Below, piece after piece: positions 24,600 through 32,855 of a DNA stretch of 64,000 nucleotides; position 1 is the first letter of the stretch; each line of letters starts with the position of its first letter. Under the pieces are notes generated by a model. The model worked only from the letters and a program-made list of their open reading frames with translations, did no database searches and had not been told where the DNA came from. Made by a program: the position numbers and the translations under genes. This stretch comes from Clostridium sp. (lineage in GTDB: Bacteria > Bacillota > Clostridia > Lachnospirales > Lachnospiraceae): assembly GCA_023667695.1 (NCBI GenBank), contig JAMOZY010000003.1, forward strand, positions 124,001-188,000, written 5' to 3'.

Positions 24600-25499
24600 T
24601 CAAATTCCTTCATAATCAAAGTCCGGTATAAAGCTTTCCCCAGATGCTTCCCCTTCCTGAATAAATCCCTGCTCCACACCTAAGGAAACCGCATATTCCA
24701 CCAGTCCCTTATACTCCCGCTTCGTCACCTTACGATTCAGTTCCGGAATATCCGCCACCTGGGACAGCGGTGTATACTGGTTCATCAGACTCAGCCAGAC
24801 TTGATTTCCATAGGTTTCATAGACATATTGTACTACAGCCCTGGCATTTTTCAAATGATTCGGCAATAATAAATGGCGGACAATGACACCCCGTACCATC
24901 CTGCCCTGGTCGTCAAATACTGCCTGGGGCTGCTGCCGCACCATTTCCCGTAATGCCTCTTTCGCAATTTCAGGGTAATCCTCCGCCCGAGAATACCGCT
25001 TTGCCAGTTCCGGCTCCATATACTTAAAATCCGTCAGATAAATATCAATCACACCCTCCAGCTGCCTTACCGTATGAACAGATTCATAGCCGCTGCAATT
25101 GTATATAATAGGCAGTTTTAGCCCATTATGTTCTGCTTTCATCACTGCTTCTATAATCTCCGGAGTATAATGGGTAGGCGTCACCAGATTGATATTCCCT
25201 GCTCCCTTTTCCTGCAATTCCAGAAAGATTTCTGACAAACGGTCTATGGTAATCTCTTTCCCAAGCTCCGCTCCGGCAATCCGGTAATTCTGGCAATAGA
25301 CACAGTGTAACGGACATCCGGAAAAAAACACAGTGCCAGAGCCTGTGCTTCCTGAGATGCAAGGCTCTTCCCACATATGAAGGGCGGCTCTTGCTACATG
25401 GATTCCTTTCCCAGACACACCACAGCTTCCCTTCTGCCCTGCCTTGCGAGGTGCATTACAGCTTCGGGGACAAAGACTGCAGCCCAAAGATTCTTTCAT
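24600..25499 (-). CDS. amrS: Radical SAM protein, AmrS/YfkA-type
   Basis: A 299-residue radical SAM enzyme. The cluster motif is in FFSGCPLHCVYCQNY (C-x3-C-x2-C), preceded by an N-terminal Cys motif, LGCSLCPRSCNA, and a CGVSGKG loop. VTPTHYTPEIIEA, IIYNCSGYES and IDIYLTDFKY match the AmmeMemoRadiSam and PflA-like group. The reaction is not established. The position downstream of tRNA-Gly and upstream of the RlmI-like gene gives no strong hint. Confidence 0.8.
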   Translation of the reverse strand: MKESLGCSLCPRSCNAPRKAGQKGSCGVSGKGIHVARAALHMWEEPCISGSTGSGTVFFSGCPLHCVYCQNYRIAGAELGKEITIDRLSEIFLELQEKGAGNINLVTPTHYTPEIIEAVMKAEHNGLKLPIIYNCSGYESVHTVRQLEGVIDIYLTDFKYMEPELAKRYSRAEDYPEIAKEALREMVRQQPQAVFDDQGRMVRGVIVRHLLLPNHLKNARAVVQYVYETYGNQVWLSLMNQYTPLSQVADIPELNRKVTKREYKGLVEYAVSLGVEQGFIQEGEASGESFIPDFDYEGI

Positions 25500-25572
25500 T
25501 TTGATTCCTTATCCTTAATGCTTATCCGTCCTGATACCGACGGATTATTTCATGCTCAAATGCATTTTTTAG

Positions 25573-25600
25573 TTGCTTTCACCAATTAACATGCTATAAT
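25573..25600 (+). promoter_or_regulatory. Promoter of tRNA-Gly(CCC)
   Basis: TTGCTT (25573-25578) and a perfect TATAAT (25595-25600) are 16 bases apart and lie 10 bases before the tRNA. Confidence 0.65.
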
Positions 25601-25610
25601 ATAAGAGCAT

Positions 25611-25681
25611 GCAGATATGGTTCATTGGTAGAACGCTAGCTTCCCAAGCTGGAAAGGCGGGTTCGATTCCCGTTATCTGCT
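25611..25681 (+). tRNA. tRNA-Gly (anticodon CCC)
   Basis: A 71-base cloverleaf. The acceptor arms are GCAGATA and TATCTGC, the D-arm GGTTCATTGGTAGAAC, the anticodon stem-loop CTAGC-TTCCCAA-GCTGG, and the T-arm GCGGGTTCGATTCCCGT. The anticodon CCC reads GGG glycine codons. CCA is not encoded, and a TTCTTTTT tract behind it can serve as terminator. Confidence 0.95.
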
Positions 25682-25708
25682 TCTTTTTATGCTGTTATTT
25701 CTGCCAGG

Positions 25709-26038
25709 TTAAAATACTACCACCAACAACATCTTAAACTGCTCTTGCCCATATACTGCATGAGGATGCTTTGCCGGCATTACAATCGATTCCCCTTCGT
25801 GTAGTTCATAGCTTACTCCGTCAATGGTAATCCTGCCGACACCATCCAGACAGGTGACAAATGCATCCCCGCCGGATTCATGGGTACTTATTTCTTCCCC
25901 TTTATCAAAGGAAAACAGGGTAACACTTAAATGCTCGTTTTGTGCCAGGGTCTTACTTACAACCTGCCCCTGCTGATAGGCAACCTGTTCCTTTAAAAGC
26001 ATTACCTCTGCTTTTTTGATATTCTTCATTCCATCCAT
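25709..26038 (-). CDS. Cupin-domain protein
   Basis: A 109-residue single-domain cupin. The first motif reads FSFDKGEEISTHESGGDAFV and the second HEGESIVMPAKHPHAVYG, which supply the His and Glu ligands of a metal site. Small cupins of this kind bind metals or act as oxygen or sugar sensors; the ligand here is unknown. The start ATG 26038 follows AAAGGAG; the ATG at 26080 is upstream of that site. Confidence 0.8.
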   Translation of the reverse strand: MDGMKNIKKAEVMLLKEQVAYQQGQVVSKTLAQNEHLSVTLFSFDKGEEISTHESGGDAFVTCLDGVGRITIDGVSYELHEGESIVMPAKHPHAVYGQEQFKMLLVVVF

Positions 26039-26113
26039 GACAAAATCTCCTTTCCCGATGCTTTCGCTAAATTTCCTCACAATATAGCCTTGTAAATAAT
26101 CATTAACGCATCC

Positions 26114-27082
26114 TTATATTTCCTTCACCTGAATGCCATGTTTTTCTAATACAGCCTTCATCTCTTCATAATTAGAGGTCATGAGGGTCATGCTTTTTAG
26201 ATTTGTAAACTGGCTTAATTCTTTTTCACTTATTTCATTAAGGGAAAACAAATCATCCTCCCCATCCCATAAGGGTGCAATATTGGAATAAATCTCATTA
26301 CCACCATCCATCACTATAGTTGAAATATTTTCCGCCAGCCTTTTAGGAATCAATATATCCTTAAAGAACTGTAACGCTAATCGAACCGGTTTTTCCGTTT
26401 CCGTCTTAGCCCTGCTCTTCTTATAATCCAGGTAATCATACAAATCAAAATACGGCTTCAAGACCTCCTGCTCATACATTAATTCCTGTATAACCGCCAA
26501 CTTAAAATTAATCGTATCAAACTCTAAAAGTTCTTCGCTGCATGGTTCTAAATTATAATTTTCTTCCTGCTTTGGCCGTACCGGATCAAAGGAAAGGCTG
26601 ACGGATTTTCTCAAATTGCCATTTTCATCCTCCACATGCTCTCCATGCCTCTCCCAGACGATTGCCTTAAAATCACTTTCTCCCTTGTCCTTATTAAACG
26701 GCTTCGTATTATCAAAAAAACGAAATAAATCCTCCGATGACATCCCATAAAATGTCAGTCTGCCCTTATAGGTGTACTGAGGCAAATTGGGGTCATGAAA
26801 AAAATCTCCTTCCACATATATATTTACATAGACAATATTATGTTCCCGGTCAACATATGCTTTACGCTTTCTCAGGTATATCGGTGGTGTTGTCTCAAAC
26901 TTTATGCCTAATGCATCATAAATATATATGACCTTTTCCTCCCTTTGTCTCACTATCCTCGCTTCACCAAAGGACTTTTTTATATCCGCATAAGCTGCCG
27001 GAAACTGTATTATATGACCATTTATTTGGATATAATCCTTCTCTACATTCATATCCATAATTTTCTCATTGGTTTCGTCCAT
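26114..27082 (-). CDS. DUF7738/DUF6892-type protein
   Basis: A 322-residue cytoplasmic protein. The N-terminal half (IQFPAAYADIKKSFGEARIV, YIYDALGIKF) looks like DUF7738. The C-terminal half (INFKLAVIQELMYEQEVLKPYFDLYDY, MDGGNEIYSNIAPLWDGEDD) looks like DUF6892. Such domains recur next to polymorphic-toxin and immunity genes, but no activity is known. The start is ATG 27082, set by AGAAGGAGG. It follows a GNAT gene by about 70 bases. Confidence 0.6.
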   Translation of the reverse strand: MDETNEKIMDMNVEKDYIQINGHIIQFPAAYADIKKSFGEARIVRQREEKVIYIYDALGIKFETTPPIYLRKRKAYVDREHNIVYVNIYVEGDFFHDPNLPQYTYKGRLTFYGMSSEDLFRFFDNTKPFNKDKGESDFKAIVWERHGEHVEDENGNLRKSVSLSFDPVRPKQEENYNLEPCSEELLEFDTINFKLAVIQELMYEQEVLKPYFDLYDYLDYKKSRAKTETEKPVRLALQFFKDILIPKRLAENISTIVMDGGNEIYSNIAPLWDGEDDLFSLNEISEKELSQFTNLKSMTLMTSNYEEMKAVLEKHGIQVKEI

Positions 27083-27154
27083 ATTCAATATTCCTCCTTC
27101 TATCGGTGTAAACGAATGCTCTTCTTCCGACATTTCATGGGCAATGGAGCATCT

Positions 27155-27913
27155 TCAAATCATACAACGCATCTCATGCCATTCTTCGCCACCCCAGGTT
27201 GAATTTGCAATCCCCTGATCGGTAAAGCCCATTTTTTTATACATCTTCACCTTACTTTGCAGACAGGTAAGAAATACCGTCCTGCGATTACGCTCCCTTT
27301 CACGCCTAAGGTACTGAAACACTAATTCTCTTCCAAGTCCCTGTTTCCGATACTCCGGCAGTACATCAAGCCCTAGCAGCATAATATTTTTTCCATTCGG
27401 GTTATATAAATCTGCATCCGTAAAGAATTCATCTCGAAATGCATACTCGTCCGTAGCCAGTCCATTTAAAAATCCAGCAAGCCTTCCGGTTTCCTTATCT
27501 ATGGCAACCAGGAAAAGCTCTGGCGCCTTTGCTATTCTGTCCTTCATGCTCTCTTCTGAACAGGCTTCATTCGGTGGAAAGCATATCTGCTCAATTGCAA
27601 TTGCCTGTTCCGTTTCTTCCGGTTTGATATCCCGAAACGAAAAGCGTTCCAGTAACGCTTTATCCGCTAAGCCATATTCACTTAATAATTTTCTGGCCCG
27701 TGCTTTCCCCTCTTCCGACAAATAAACACATTTACTTTTCTTTGGCTGATACAAATAGTCCTTTTGCTCTAATTTGTTTAATGCATCAAAATCGTATCCC
27801 TTCCAGCTTGGTTCCATGTATCTGCAAAACTCATTACTATCCTGGAACCTCGTCAGATATAATAACATTAATGATAATTCTTCTATTGCCTGTTCTCTGG
27901 ATTTCTTATTCAT
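27155..27913 (-). CDS. DUF6429-GNAT acetyltransferase fusion
   Basis: A 252-residue protein in two parts. Residues 1-75 (LSLMLLYLTRFQD, SWKGYDFDALNKLEQKDYL, KSKCVYLSEEGKARARKLL) match the DUF6429 pattern. The rest is a GNAT domain with MLLGLDVLPEYRKQGLGREL as the acetyl-CoA loop (R-x-x-G-x-G). The substrate is unknown. DUF6429 is usually a stand-alone small protein, so the fusion is of interest. Confidence 0.75.
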   Translation of the reverse strand: MNKKSREQAIEELSLMLLYLTRFQDSNEFCRYMEPSWKGYDFDALNKLEQKDYLYQPKKSKCVYLSEEGKARARKLLSEYGLADKALLERFSFRDIKPEETEQAIAIEQICFPPNEACSEESMKDRIAKAPELFLVAIDKETGRLAGFLNGLATDEYAFRDEFFTDADLYNPNGKNIMLLGLDVLPEYRKQGLGRELVFQYLRRERERNRRTVFLTCLQSKVKMYKKMGFTDQGIANSTWGGEEWHEMRCMI

Positions 27914-27946
27914 ATGATTTACTATAAATGATTCCTTTCTTCTTTT

Positions 27947-28102
27947 CTACATATTCATTTTAAAGTCAACAGCAGTAAGCATCGCCTCAACCTGCCTGCT
28001 GCCGAAATCGGTACTTTCCTTTGCCGTGTCCAGACACCGGTTCAATGATTCCGTACTCTGCATTCCCTGATTATTTTCTCTTTGTGTAAAGGGCGTCTTC
28101 AT
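27947..28102 (-). CDS. Small open frame, unrecognised (51 aa)
   Basis: An ATG overlaps the stop of the preceding small frame as ATGA (28099-28102) and opens 51 residues ending ...QVEAMLTAVDFKMNM. The overlap suggests coupled translation. There is no known motif. It may be a real small gene or the tail of a broken one. Confidence 0.35.
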   Translation of the reverse strand: MKTPFTQRENNQGMQSTESLNRCLDTAKESTDFGSRQVEAMLTAVDFKMNM

Positions 28103-28260
28103 TTCTTCCACAAAAACCATTTTGCTCCAAGGAGTTCACAATTTCTTTCACCAATAAATGCTGCCATCTCGACGAATAATTCTTTTACATCTTCATACAG
28201 TTTTTCTGTAGTAAAAATAATTCGTTGTTTCCCATATTTAGATATCCAGGCTATGCTCAT
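28099..28260 (-). CDS. Small open frame overlapping the DUF4143 end (53 aa)
   Basis: The frame starts at ATG 28260 inside the last codons of the DUF4143 gene and gives 53 residues, including TTEKLYEDVKELFVEM and AAFIGERNCELLGAKW, which reads like a real soluble protein segment. No ribosome binding site is obvious. With the next frame it could be a coupled pair or a frameshifted remnant. Confidence 0.35.
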   Translation of the reverse strand: MSIAWISKYGKQRIIFTTEKLYEDVKELFVEMAAFIGERNCELLGAKWFLWKK

Positions 28261-29491
28261 CCAGCAGAAAATCATAAATACTCAGCGTTAAGATTCCGTC
28301 ATCATCATGCCAAGGCTTAATGACATCCTTTACAATAATAATCTTCTTAAATGAATCATGGACATTTATAAGAGCTGCCTTTTCCTGCGCTCTTTTTTCA
28401 TCATCTGGAAGGCTGAAAGCCGACTGAATGTAGTAGCGCTTACTTCCCATATTTGCCACAAAATCAATCTCAAGCTGTTTCTTTTCCTGCACACCTTCAG
28501 CCGTTCTATCTCGCTTTACAACCACACCAACATCTACTTGGCAACTGCGAATTCGAAGTTCATTGTAAATGATGTTTTCCATCAGATGTGTTTCTTCCAC
28601 TTGCCGAAACCCTAGTCTGGCATTTCGAAGTCCCACATCTTCAAAATAATATTTTAATGGGGTGCCAATATATTTCCTGCCTTTTACATCATATCTATTA
28701 GCTTCGCTAACGATAAAGGCATCCTTCAGATATTCAATATATGCCCTTATGGTATTAAGGCTGATATTTGATTGAATAACACTCTTAAATGTAGCTTCTA
28801 TTTTTGATGCATTTGTAAGCGAACCTATGCCGGATGCCAAAACATTAATCAAATCATTTATTTCCTGAACCTTTTCTATATGATTTTGTTCAATAATATC
28901 TTTGATGTATGTTTCTTCAAATAATCGTGTAAGATACTCCATACGCTGTTCATCTGTAGGCATTGTAATCGTTAATGGCAAGCCACCATAATTCACATAA
29001 GAACTCCACCCCTCGTATTTATCTCCATCAAATACTTCCATATATTCTCTGAAGCTTACAGGATAAACATGAATTTCATCACCACGTCCTCTAAACTCCG
29101 TAATAATGTCCTTTGATAAGAATTTCGAATTACTGCCTGTTACATAAATATCCGCATTTCTTATATGAAGAAGCGAATTAAGCACTCCTTCAAATTCCTC
29201 CAACAACTGCACTTCATCCAAGAAAATGTAATAATCCCCATCATCGATAATCTGACCTTTTATATAATCAAGAATCACATATGGATTTCTGTATTTCTTG
29301 TTTTCCAGCATATCAAGCTCAATCGCAATAATATGGTCATCTGCAATACCTTCTGCTTTGAGGTAATTTTTAAAAATAGTAAATAGGAGATATGATTTTC
29401 CGGAACGTCTTATTCCAGTTATAACCTTTATCAGCCCATTATGCATTCGATTAATGATTTTCTGTAGGTATAGGTCCCTTTTTATTTCCAT
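28238..29491 (-). CDS. AAA_14 / DUF4143 ATPase, copy 2
   Basis: A 417-residue AAA_14-DUF4143 family member. Walker A GIRRSGKS is at 26-33, Walker B YYIFLDEVQLLEEF near 88, and VTGSNSKFLS is the sensor-1 motif. The C-terminal region LEIDFVA...RYYIQSA keeps the Asp of the nuclease-like motif but has Gln where Lys would stand. It belongs to a different subgroup from the copy at 9755-10978. The upstream DNA has a good promoter flanked by two copies of a 30-base element. GGAGGCAGT precedes the ATG. Confidence 0.85.
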   Translation of the reverse strand: MEIKRDLYLQKIINRMHNGLIKVITGIRRSGKSYLLFTIFKNYLKAEGIADDHIIAIELDMLENKKYRNPYVILDYIKGQIIDDGDYYIFLDEVQLLEEFEGVLNSLLHIRNADIYVTGSNSKFLSKDIITEFRGRGDEIHVYPVSFREYMEVFDGDKYEGWSSYVNYGGLPLTITMPTDEQRMEYLTRLFEETYIKDIIEQNHIEKVQEINDLINVLASGIGSLTNASKIEATFKSVIQSNISLNTIRAYIEYLKDAFIVSEANRYDVKGRKYIGTPLKYYFEDVGLRNARLGFRQVEETHLMENIIYNELRIRSCQVDVGVVVKRDRTAEGVQEKKQLEIDFVANMGSKRYYIQSAFSLPDDEKRAQEKAALINVHDSFKKIIIVKDVIKPWHDDDGILTLSIYDFLLDEHSLDI

Positions 29492-29512
29492 ACTGCCTCC
29501 TACTATATTGAC

Positions 29513-29616
29513 AATTTAGGGATATTATGCCCCTCTTTTTCAAAATTATACTCTGCTGTTTGCATAAATTCAACCTGTTCTTTCATAATTTAGGACACTT
29601 GCGCCCTCTTTTTTCA
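29513..29616 (-). promoter_or_regulatory. Promoter flanked by a duplicated 30-base element
   Basis: On the minus strand, TTGAAT and TATAAT are separated by 17 bases, inside 29545-29580. One element lies on each side: AATTTAGGGATATTATGCCC... at 29513-29542 and AATTTAGGACACTTGCGCCC... at 29587-29616. Both end in CCTCTTTTTTCA-like bases. The downstream copy covers the likely start of the transcript, so a regulator bound to both could loop out or block the promoter. Confidence 0.6.
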
Positions 29617-29775
29617 ATGGTTTCAACATTTCCCACATCTGTACGCTGGCGGCACCATCCTGCTGTTATGGTCCACATCCTATGTTGCAAATAACATCCC
29701 GGAATATTTTATGTCGCATTAGGTTTTTTCTTATAAAATGTATTTTCCGCATTCCTAATGGAACAGAACCCGAAC
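29617..29775. other. Intergenic stretch upstream of DUF4143 copy 2
   Basis: CATTAGG (29717-29723) and CCTAATG (29754-29760) are inverted arms 30 bases apart. No gene or promoter beyond those listed is seen. Confidence 0.35.
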
Positions 29776-29780
29776 AAAAC

Positions 29781-29826
29781 AAAAAGCGGCACCGCTGGTT
29801 ATCTCAACTTTGCAATGCCGCTTTCA
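29781..29826 (-). terminator. Terminator of the XRE-TPR regulator gene
   Basis: AAAGCGGCA (29783-29791) and TGCCGCTTT (29816-29824) form a 9-bp stem. On the minus strand TTTTTGTTTTGTTC follows. It lies 30 bases behind the stop at 29856. Confidence 0.7.
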
Positions 29827-29855
29827 ACATTCTAATTATTTCATTTCACTATTTA

Positions 29856-30890
29856 TTAAGATGCATGAATAAGGGTTTCCCAAGACTCATACCCTTTCAT
29901 ATATCCAAAGTCTTCAGCCCGGAACCCATCTAATAGCTTTTCCCTTAGTTCTTCAAAAAATGACGAGTCAACTTCCCTAAAATGCTTATGCCTATACAAC
30001 TGTGATTTTTGAAAATCGCATAAGGTTTCTACGCTTTCCAACAACTGCCCTACAACATCATAAGTGCCTTCCACATCTTTTTTAGCGTACACAATATCTA
30101 ACATTGAAGAATACTCATTATATTTTCCCATATCAAATGTATGAGCCAAGCTTCCCGCTTTATCTGCTAAAAATCGCGCATACACCTCATCATCTTCTTC
30201 AAGAGCCAGACTAACCATAAATGATAACGCATAATTCAAGATACCATACTCTGAAAATATTACATTTTCAAACATTTCGTATGCCTCAGTTACCTTTCCC
30301 TGCTCCTTAAACAATCGCCCCTGATATATCTTCTTCATAGAATCATGTTCCGAAAAGTAACCCAAATACTTCTCCGCCATCGGATAATTCTTCTTTCTTA
30401 AATAAAAACCAAACAATGAATCAGCCGCATGATGTTGTATTTCTTCATTTTCATCATTCAATGCCATTTCATACCATACATTGATTTGCTCATCATACGC
30501 ATCTGGATTAGGGCAATCACCTGTCATTCTGCGGGCATCGAGCACCACAGCAACTTGCCATATAAGATTATTGCAATTCGGATACTCTTTTATTAGTACG
30601 GACACCCACTCAAATGTCTTCTCGTACCCCTCTTTGGAAATCATATCGTCCATTTTCTTGATAATGGTTCCGACTTCTTCATCCGTAAGTTTTTCATGAA
30701 AAGACATCAATGTATCAAGGGATATATTAAGTAATCTTGCTATTGGAGCCAATAATTCAATATCTGGATTAGAGTTCCCATTCTCCCATTTATTTACGGC
30801 TGGTGTTGTCACACCTAATCTATTTGCCATTTCTTCCTGCGTAAGTCCAACTTCTTTTCTATATTTTTTAATTACTGCACCGATGTTCAT
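29856..30890 (-). CDS. XRE-family regulator with TPR-like C-terminus
   Basis: A 344-residue protein. The N-terminal helix-turn-helix (IKKYRKEVGLTQEEMANRLGVTTPAVNKWENG) is of the XRE/Cro type. The rest is helical, with repeats such as YPMAEKYLGYFSEHD and VTEAYEMFENVIFSEYG that look like TPR units. This is the layout of Rgg/RNPP-like or metabolic regulators common in Clostridia; the effector is unknown. A TTGTGA/TATGAT promoter is upstream and a terminator downstream, so it is transcribed alone. Confidence 0.85.
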   Translation of the reverse strand: MNIGAVIKKYRKEVGLTQEEMANRLGVTTPAVNKWENGNSNPDIELLAPIARLLNISLDTLMSFHEKLTDEEVGTIIKKMDDMISKEGYEKTFEWVSVLIKEYPNCNNLIWQVAVVLDARRMTGDCPNPDAYDEQINVWYEMALNDENEEIQHHAADSLFGFYLRKKNYPMAEKYLGYFSEHDSMKKIYQGRLFKEQGKVTEAYEMFENVIFSEYGILNYALSFMVSLALEEDDEVYARFLADKAGSLAHTFDMGKYNEYSSMLDIVYAKKDVEGTYDVVGQLLESVETLCDFQKSQLYRHKHFREVDSSFFEELREKLLDGFRAEDFGYMKGYESWETLIHAS

Positions 30891-30934
30891 TCCTACCATC
30901 TCCTAACATTAGATTCAAAAGCTTTTGTGAATAA

Positions 30935-30963
30935 ATCATAACAAGATTATAACCGTTTCACAA
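30935..30963 (-). promoter_or_regulatory. Promoter of the XRE-TPR regulator
   Basis: On the minus strand TTGTGA (30958-30963) and TATGAT (30935-30940) are 17 bases apart, about 45 bases before the start. Confidence 0.45.
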
Positions 30964-31086
30964 TTGAATAGTTGTTAAATATCTCTCAATTTTCTTAACC
31001 AACAGTAAATTTCCATTTTTATTATTATTTGAGTCCAAATTTAGGATTTTTCGCTTTTCCATTACATATCCCCTATTCGCAGGGGC
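30964..31086. other. Spacer left of a decayed small gene
   Basis: AT-rich DNA. The hairpin CCCCTATTCGCAGGGG (31069-31084) is just before the remnant at 31087. Nothing else is supported. Confidence 0.35.
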
Positions 31087-31278
31087 ATGACCCAATCGGA
31101 AAGAGCGGTGCTGTAGATGCAGGAAGAAATGAATGCCGCAAGTAAGTTCCCTACTTCGGATATTCCGGACGAAAAACGCATCGACATGCTGATAGCCATA
31201 AGCGTTGTATCAAAGAAACTGGCTAACCTGTTAAAAATTATAATGGAATATTCTATCAATAGCAGCTTTGCCATATGA
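31087..31278 (+). pseudogene. Remnant of a small mobile-element accessory protein
   Basis: A frame begins MTQSERAVL, meets TAG at 31114-31116, and continues as MQEEMNAASKFPTSDIPDEKRIDMLIAISVVSKK...LANLL to TGA at 31276-31278. The style resembles small accessory proteins of Firmicute conjugative elements (R-x-D-M-L-I-A-I-S-V-V-S-K-K-L-A), which is an impression only. The in-frame stop indicates decay, although the part after it could start at its own ATG. Confidence 0.4.
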
Positions 31279-31491
31279 AAATACTTTGTAAAGTTATTAT
31301 ATAAACAGAAATTTTACAAACCACTTATTCATTGATTTTTCGTTATTCAATTTTTGCAAGAAAAACTTCTGTCAAAGAGTATCTCACTTTTCAGCAAAAC
31401 CCCCTCCCCCCATAGTTCCAGTATAAGCGAACTGATTTTGCCAAAAACACACTCATATTATTCTGTCAAAACTTCCATAGACAGCTTAAAA
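31279..31491. other. Spacer between two gene remnants
   Basis: AT-rich DNA with a C-rich patch (CCCCCTCCCCCC at about 31400). No open frame or element is supported. Confidence 0.35.
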
Positions 31492-31830
31492 TTAAGGTTT
31501 TCTCGTCAACAGAATGACCCCAGCCATTAAAAGAAGTGACCCATGAACTTCGTCCTGATATAGAATCTCGCTGCCTTCAAACTTTCCAATTTTGACATAG
31601 CAGCCCCCGATGATACATTCCGTGTCTCGATAAAAGCACAGAATCCCAGCTCTTTTCAGTTTGCCGTCCACCAGCAGAGCCAGTCTATCCAGAAGTTCCT
31701 CATTGGGAATATCCAAATCTTCCTTTGTCATACAACTGCTTCTGAGTGCTTCGCGTCGGAATATGTCAAAGCTCTCCTTGTCCAGATTGTCAATCGAGAT
31801 GTTAGACAAAGGAGCTGACTCCCATTTCAT
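31492..31830 (-). pseudogene. Internal fragment of an AlbA_2-type ATP-binding protein
   Basis: The translation (SPLSN-like ISIDNLDKESFDIFRREALRSS, EELLDRLALLVDGKLKRAGILCFYRD, KIGKFEGSEILYQDEVHGSLLLM) matches the part just after the AlbA_2 domain in the divergent ATPase family of 'transcriptional regulators' (COG2865). The N-terminal AlbA_2 fold and the whole C-terminal half are missing, and the frame runs off into unrelated residues (ILLTRKP). It is a leftover of a larger gene. Confidence 0.6.
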
Positions 31831-31870
31831 CCCAGCCCTCTCCTGTTTTTGAAAATTTAATAGGAATCGC

Positions 31871-31913
31871 TTGCAATTGCTTGCAATTGCATGGAGAATG
31901 GTATATGTTATAC
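31871..31913 (+). promoter_or_regulatory. Promoter/operator region of the toxin-antitoxin pair
   Basis: A 10-base direct repeat, TTGCAATTGC twice (31871-31890), is followed by the palindrome GTATATGTTATAC (31901-31913), which overlaps likely -10 sequences. Antitoxins of the RelB type bind such palindromes to repress their own operon. Confidence 0.55.
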
Positions 31914-31932
31914 TCAAAGGAGTGTGATACAC

Positions 31933-32238
31933 ATGGCAAACACATCTGCCGTTTATGCAAGAATCGATACAAATTTAAAAGAAAATGCTGAGGAAATACT
32001 TTCCCAGCTTGGGATTTCACCGTCCGGCGCAATCCAAATGCTTTACAGCCAGATTGTCCTGACAAAAGGAATCCCGTTTGACCTTCGCCTGCCTTCCTCA
32101 AAGCCGACTGCTATCGGCGGCATGAGCCATGAACAGCTTGATACGGAACTTATGAAGGGGATAGAGTCATTGAAATCCGGCAAAACCTACACGGTGGACG
32201 AGGTGGATGCCGAACTTTCTAAGGAGTTTGGTATATGA
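31933..32238 (+). CDS. RelB/DinJ-type antitoxin
   Basis: A 101-residue protein. The N-terminal ribbon-helix-helix reads SAVYARIDTNLKENAEEILSQLGISPSGAIQMLYSQIV, the RelB/DinJ signature. KGIPFDLRLP follows, then a C-terminal toxin-neutralising tail. The start ATG 31933 has AAAGGAG upstream. The stop overlaps the toxin start by ATGA. Confidence 0.88.
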   Translation: MANTSAVYARIDTNLKENAEEILSQLGISPSGAIQMLYSQIVLTKGIPFDLRLPSSKPTAIGGMSHEQLDTELMKGIESLKSGKTYTVDEVDAELSKEFGI

Positions 32239-32567
32239 GCGATACCTATTCCGTTATCTACTCCCCGGAAGCGGTGGACGATTTACGGGAAATCTACCTG
32301 TATATTGCCTTTACGCTCAAAGTGCCGGATACAGCAGAAAAGCAGGTAAACCGCATCCGAAAGGAAATACGGTCTCTTAATCTCATGCCGTCCCGCTATT
32401 CCATTGTTGACTGGAAGCCATGGAAGAACATGAAAATGCACAAAGTCCCGGTTGATAATTTCGTAGTCTACTACACAGTGAATGATTCTGACAGTACTGT
32501 GACTGTTATCCGTATTTTCTACGGTGGCAGGGATGTCAAAAATATCATTAACTCAGAACAAGATTGA
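32235..32567 (+). CDS. RelE/ParE-type toxin
   Basis: A 110-residue protein of the RelE/ParE fold: YSVIYSPEAVDDLREIYLYIAF at the N-terminus, a central basic region with PSRYSIVDWKPW, and FVVYYTVNDSDSTVTVIRIFYGGRD at the C-terminus. It either cleaves mRNA at the ribosome (RelE-like) or inhibits gyrase (ParE-like). The YxI-x-x-E-A-V-D-D-L start leans to the ParE side. It overlaps the antitoxin by four bases and is followed by a strong terminator. Confidence 0.87.
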   Translation: MSDTYSVIYSPEAVDDLREIYLYIAFTLKVPDTAEKQVNRIRKEIRSLNLMPSRYSIVDWKPWKNMKMHKVPVDNFVVYYTVNDSDSTVTVIRIFYGGRDVKNIINSEQD

Positions 32568-32571
32568 ACGC

Positions 32572-32604
32572 AAAAAAGAACGGTTGCCAAAGCCGTTCTT
32601 TTTG
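32572..32604 (+). terminator. Terminator of the toxin-antitoxin operon
   Basis: AAAAAGAACGG (about 32573-32583) pairs with CCGTTCTTTTT (32593-32603) around a short loop. It lies six bases behind the toxin stop and works in either direction. Confidence 0.75.
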
Positions 32605-32607
32605 CAT

Positions 32608-32855
32608 TCAAAATCGGTCGAAATCCTCCTGCGTGACAATTTCCTTGTAGTCACTTTCCTTAATCACTTCTTTTATACGGTCAGAGACATTCATTGCTTC
32701 CTTTCGAAGGTGCCTTTATTTTTCGTTTGTGTTCCCACACCCAATATCAACTACCACCGAAACATCAAAGTAGTTTTTGAGGTGCTTATTTCGAATTTTT
32801 TCACCCTCCGAAGTGAACATGAAATACTTCGCAAAGTGTCTAAAATAAAGGGCTT
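32608..32855 (-). pseudogene. Coding remnants between the toxin gene and rlmD
   Basis: On the minus strand one frame reads FAKYFMFTSEGEKIRNKHLKNYF then VVVDIGCGN and stops. A second short frame (ATG 32694, AAAGGAA upstream) gives 28 residues, SDRIKEVIKESDYKEIVTQED and so on, to TGA at 32608. Both read like real protein, but neither is complete and I do not recognise the parent gene. It is probably debris of an insertion that also left the fragments at 31.1-31.8 kb. Confidence 0.4.

Noticed and set aside
31871-31890. TTGCAATTGC tandem repeat considered as a replication iteron
   Set aside because: There are only two copies, and they lie in the promoter region of a toxin-antitoxin pair.
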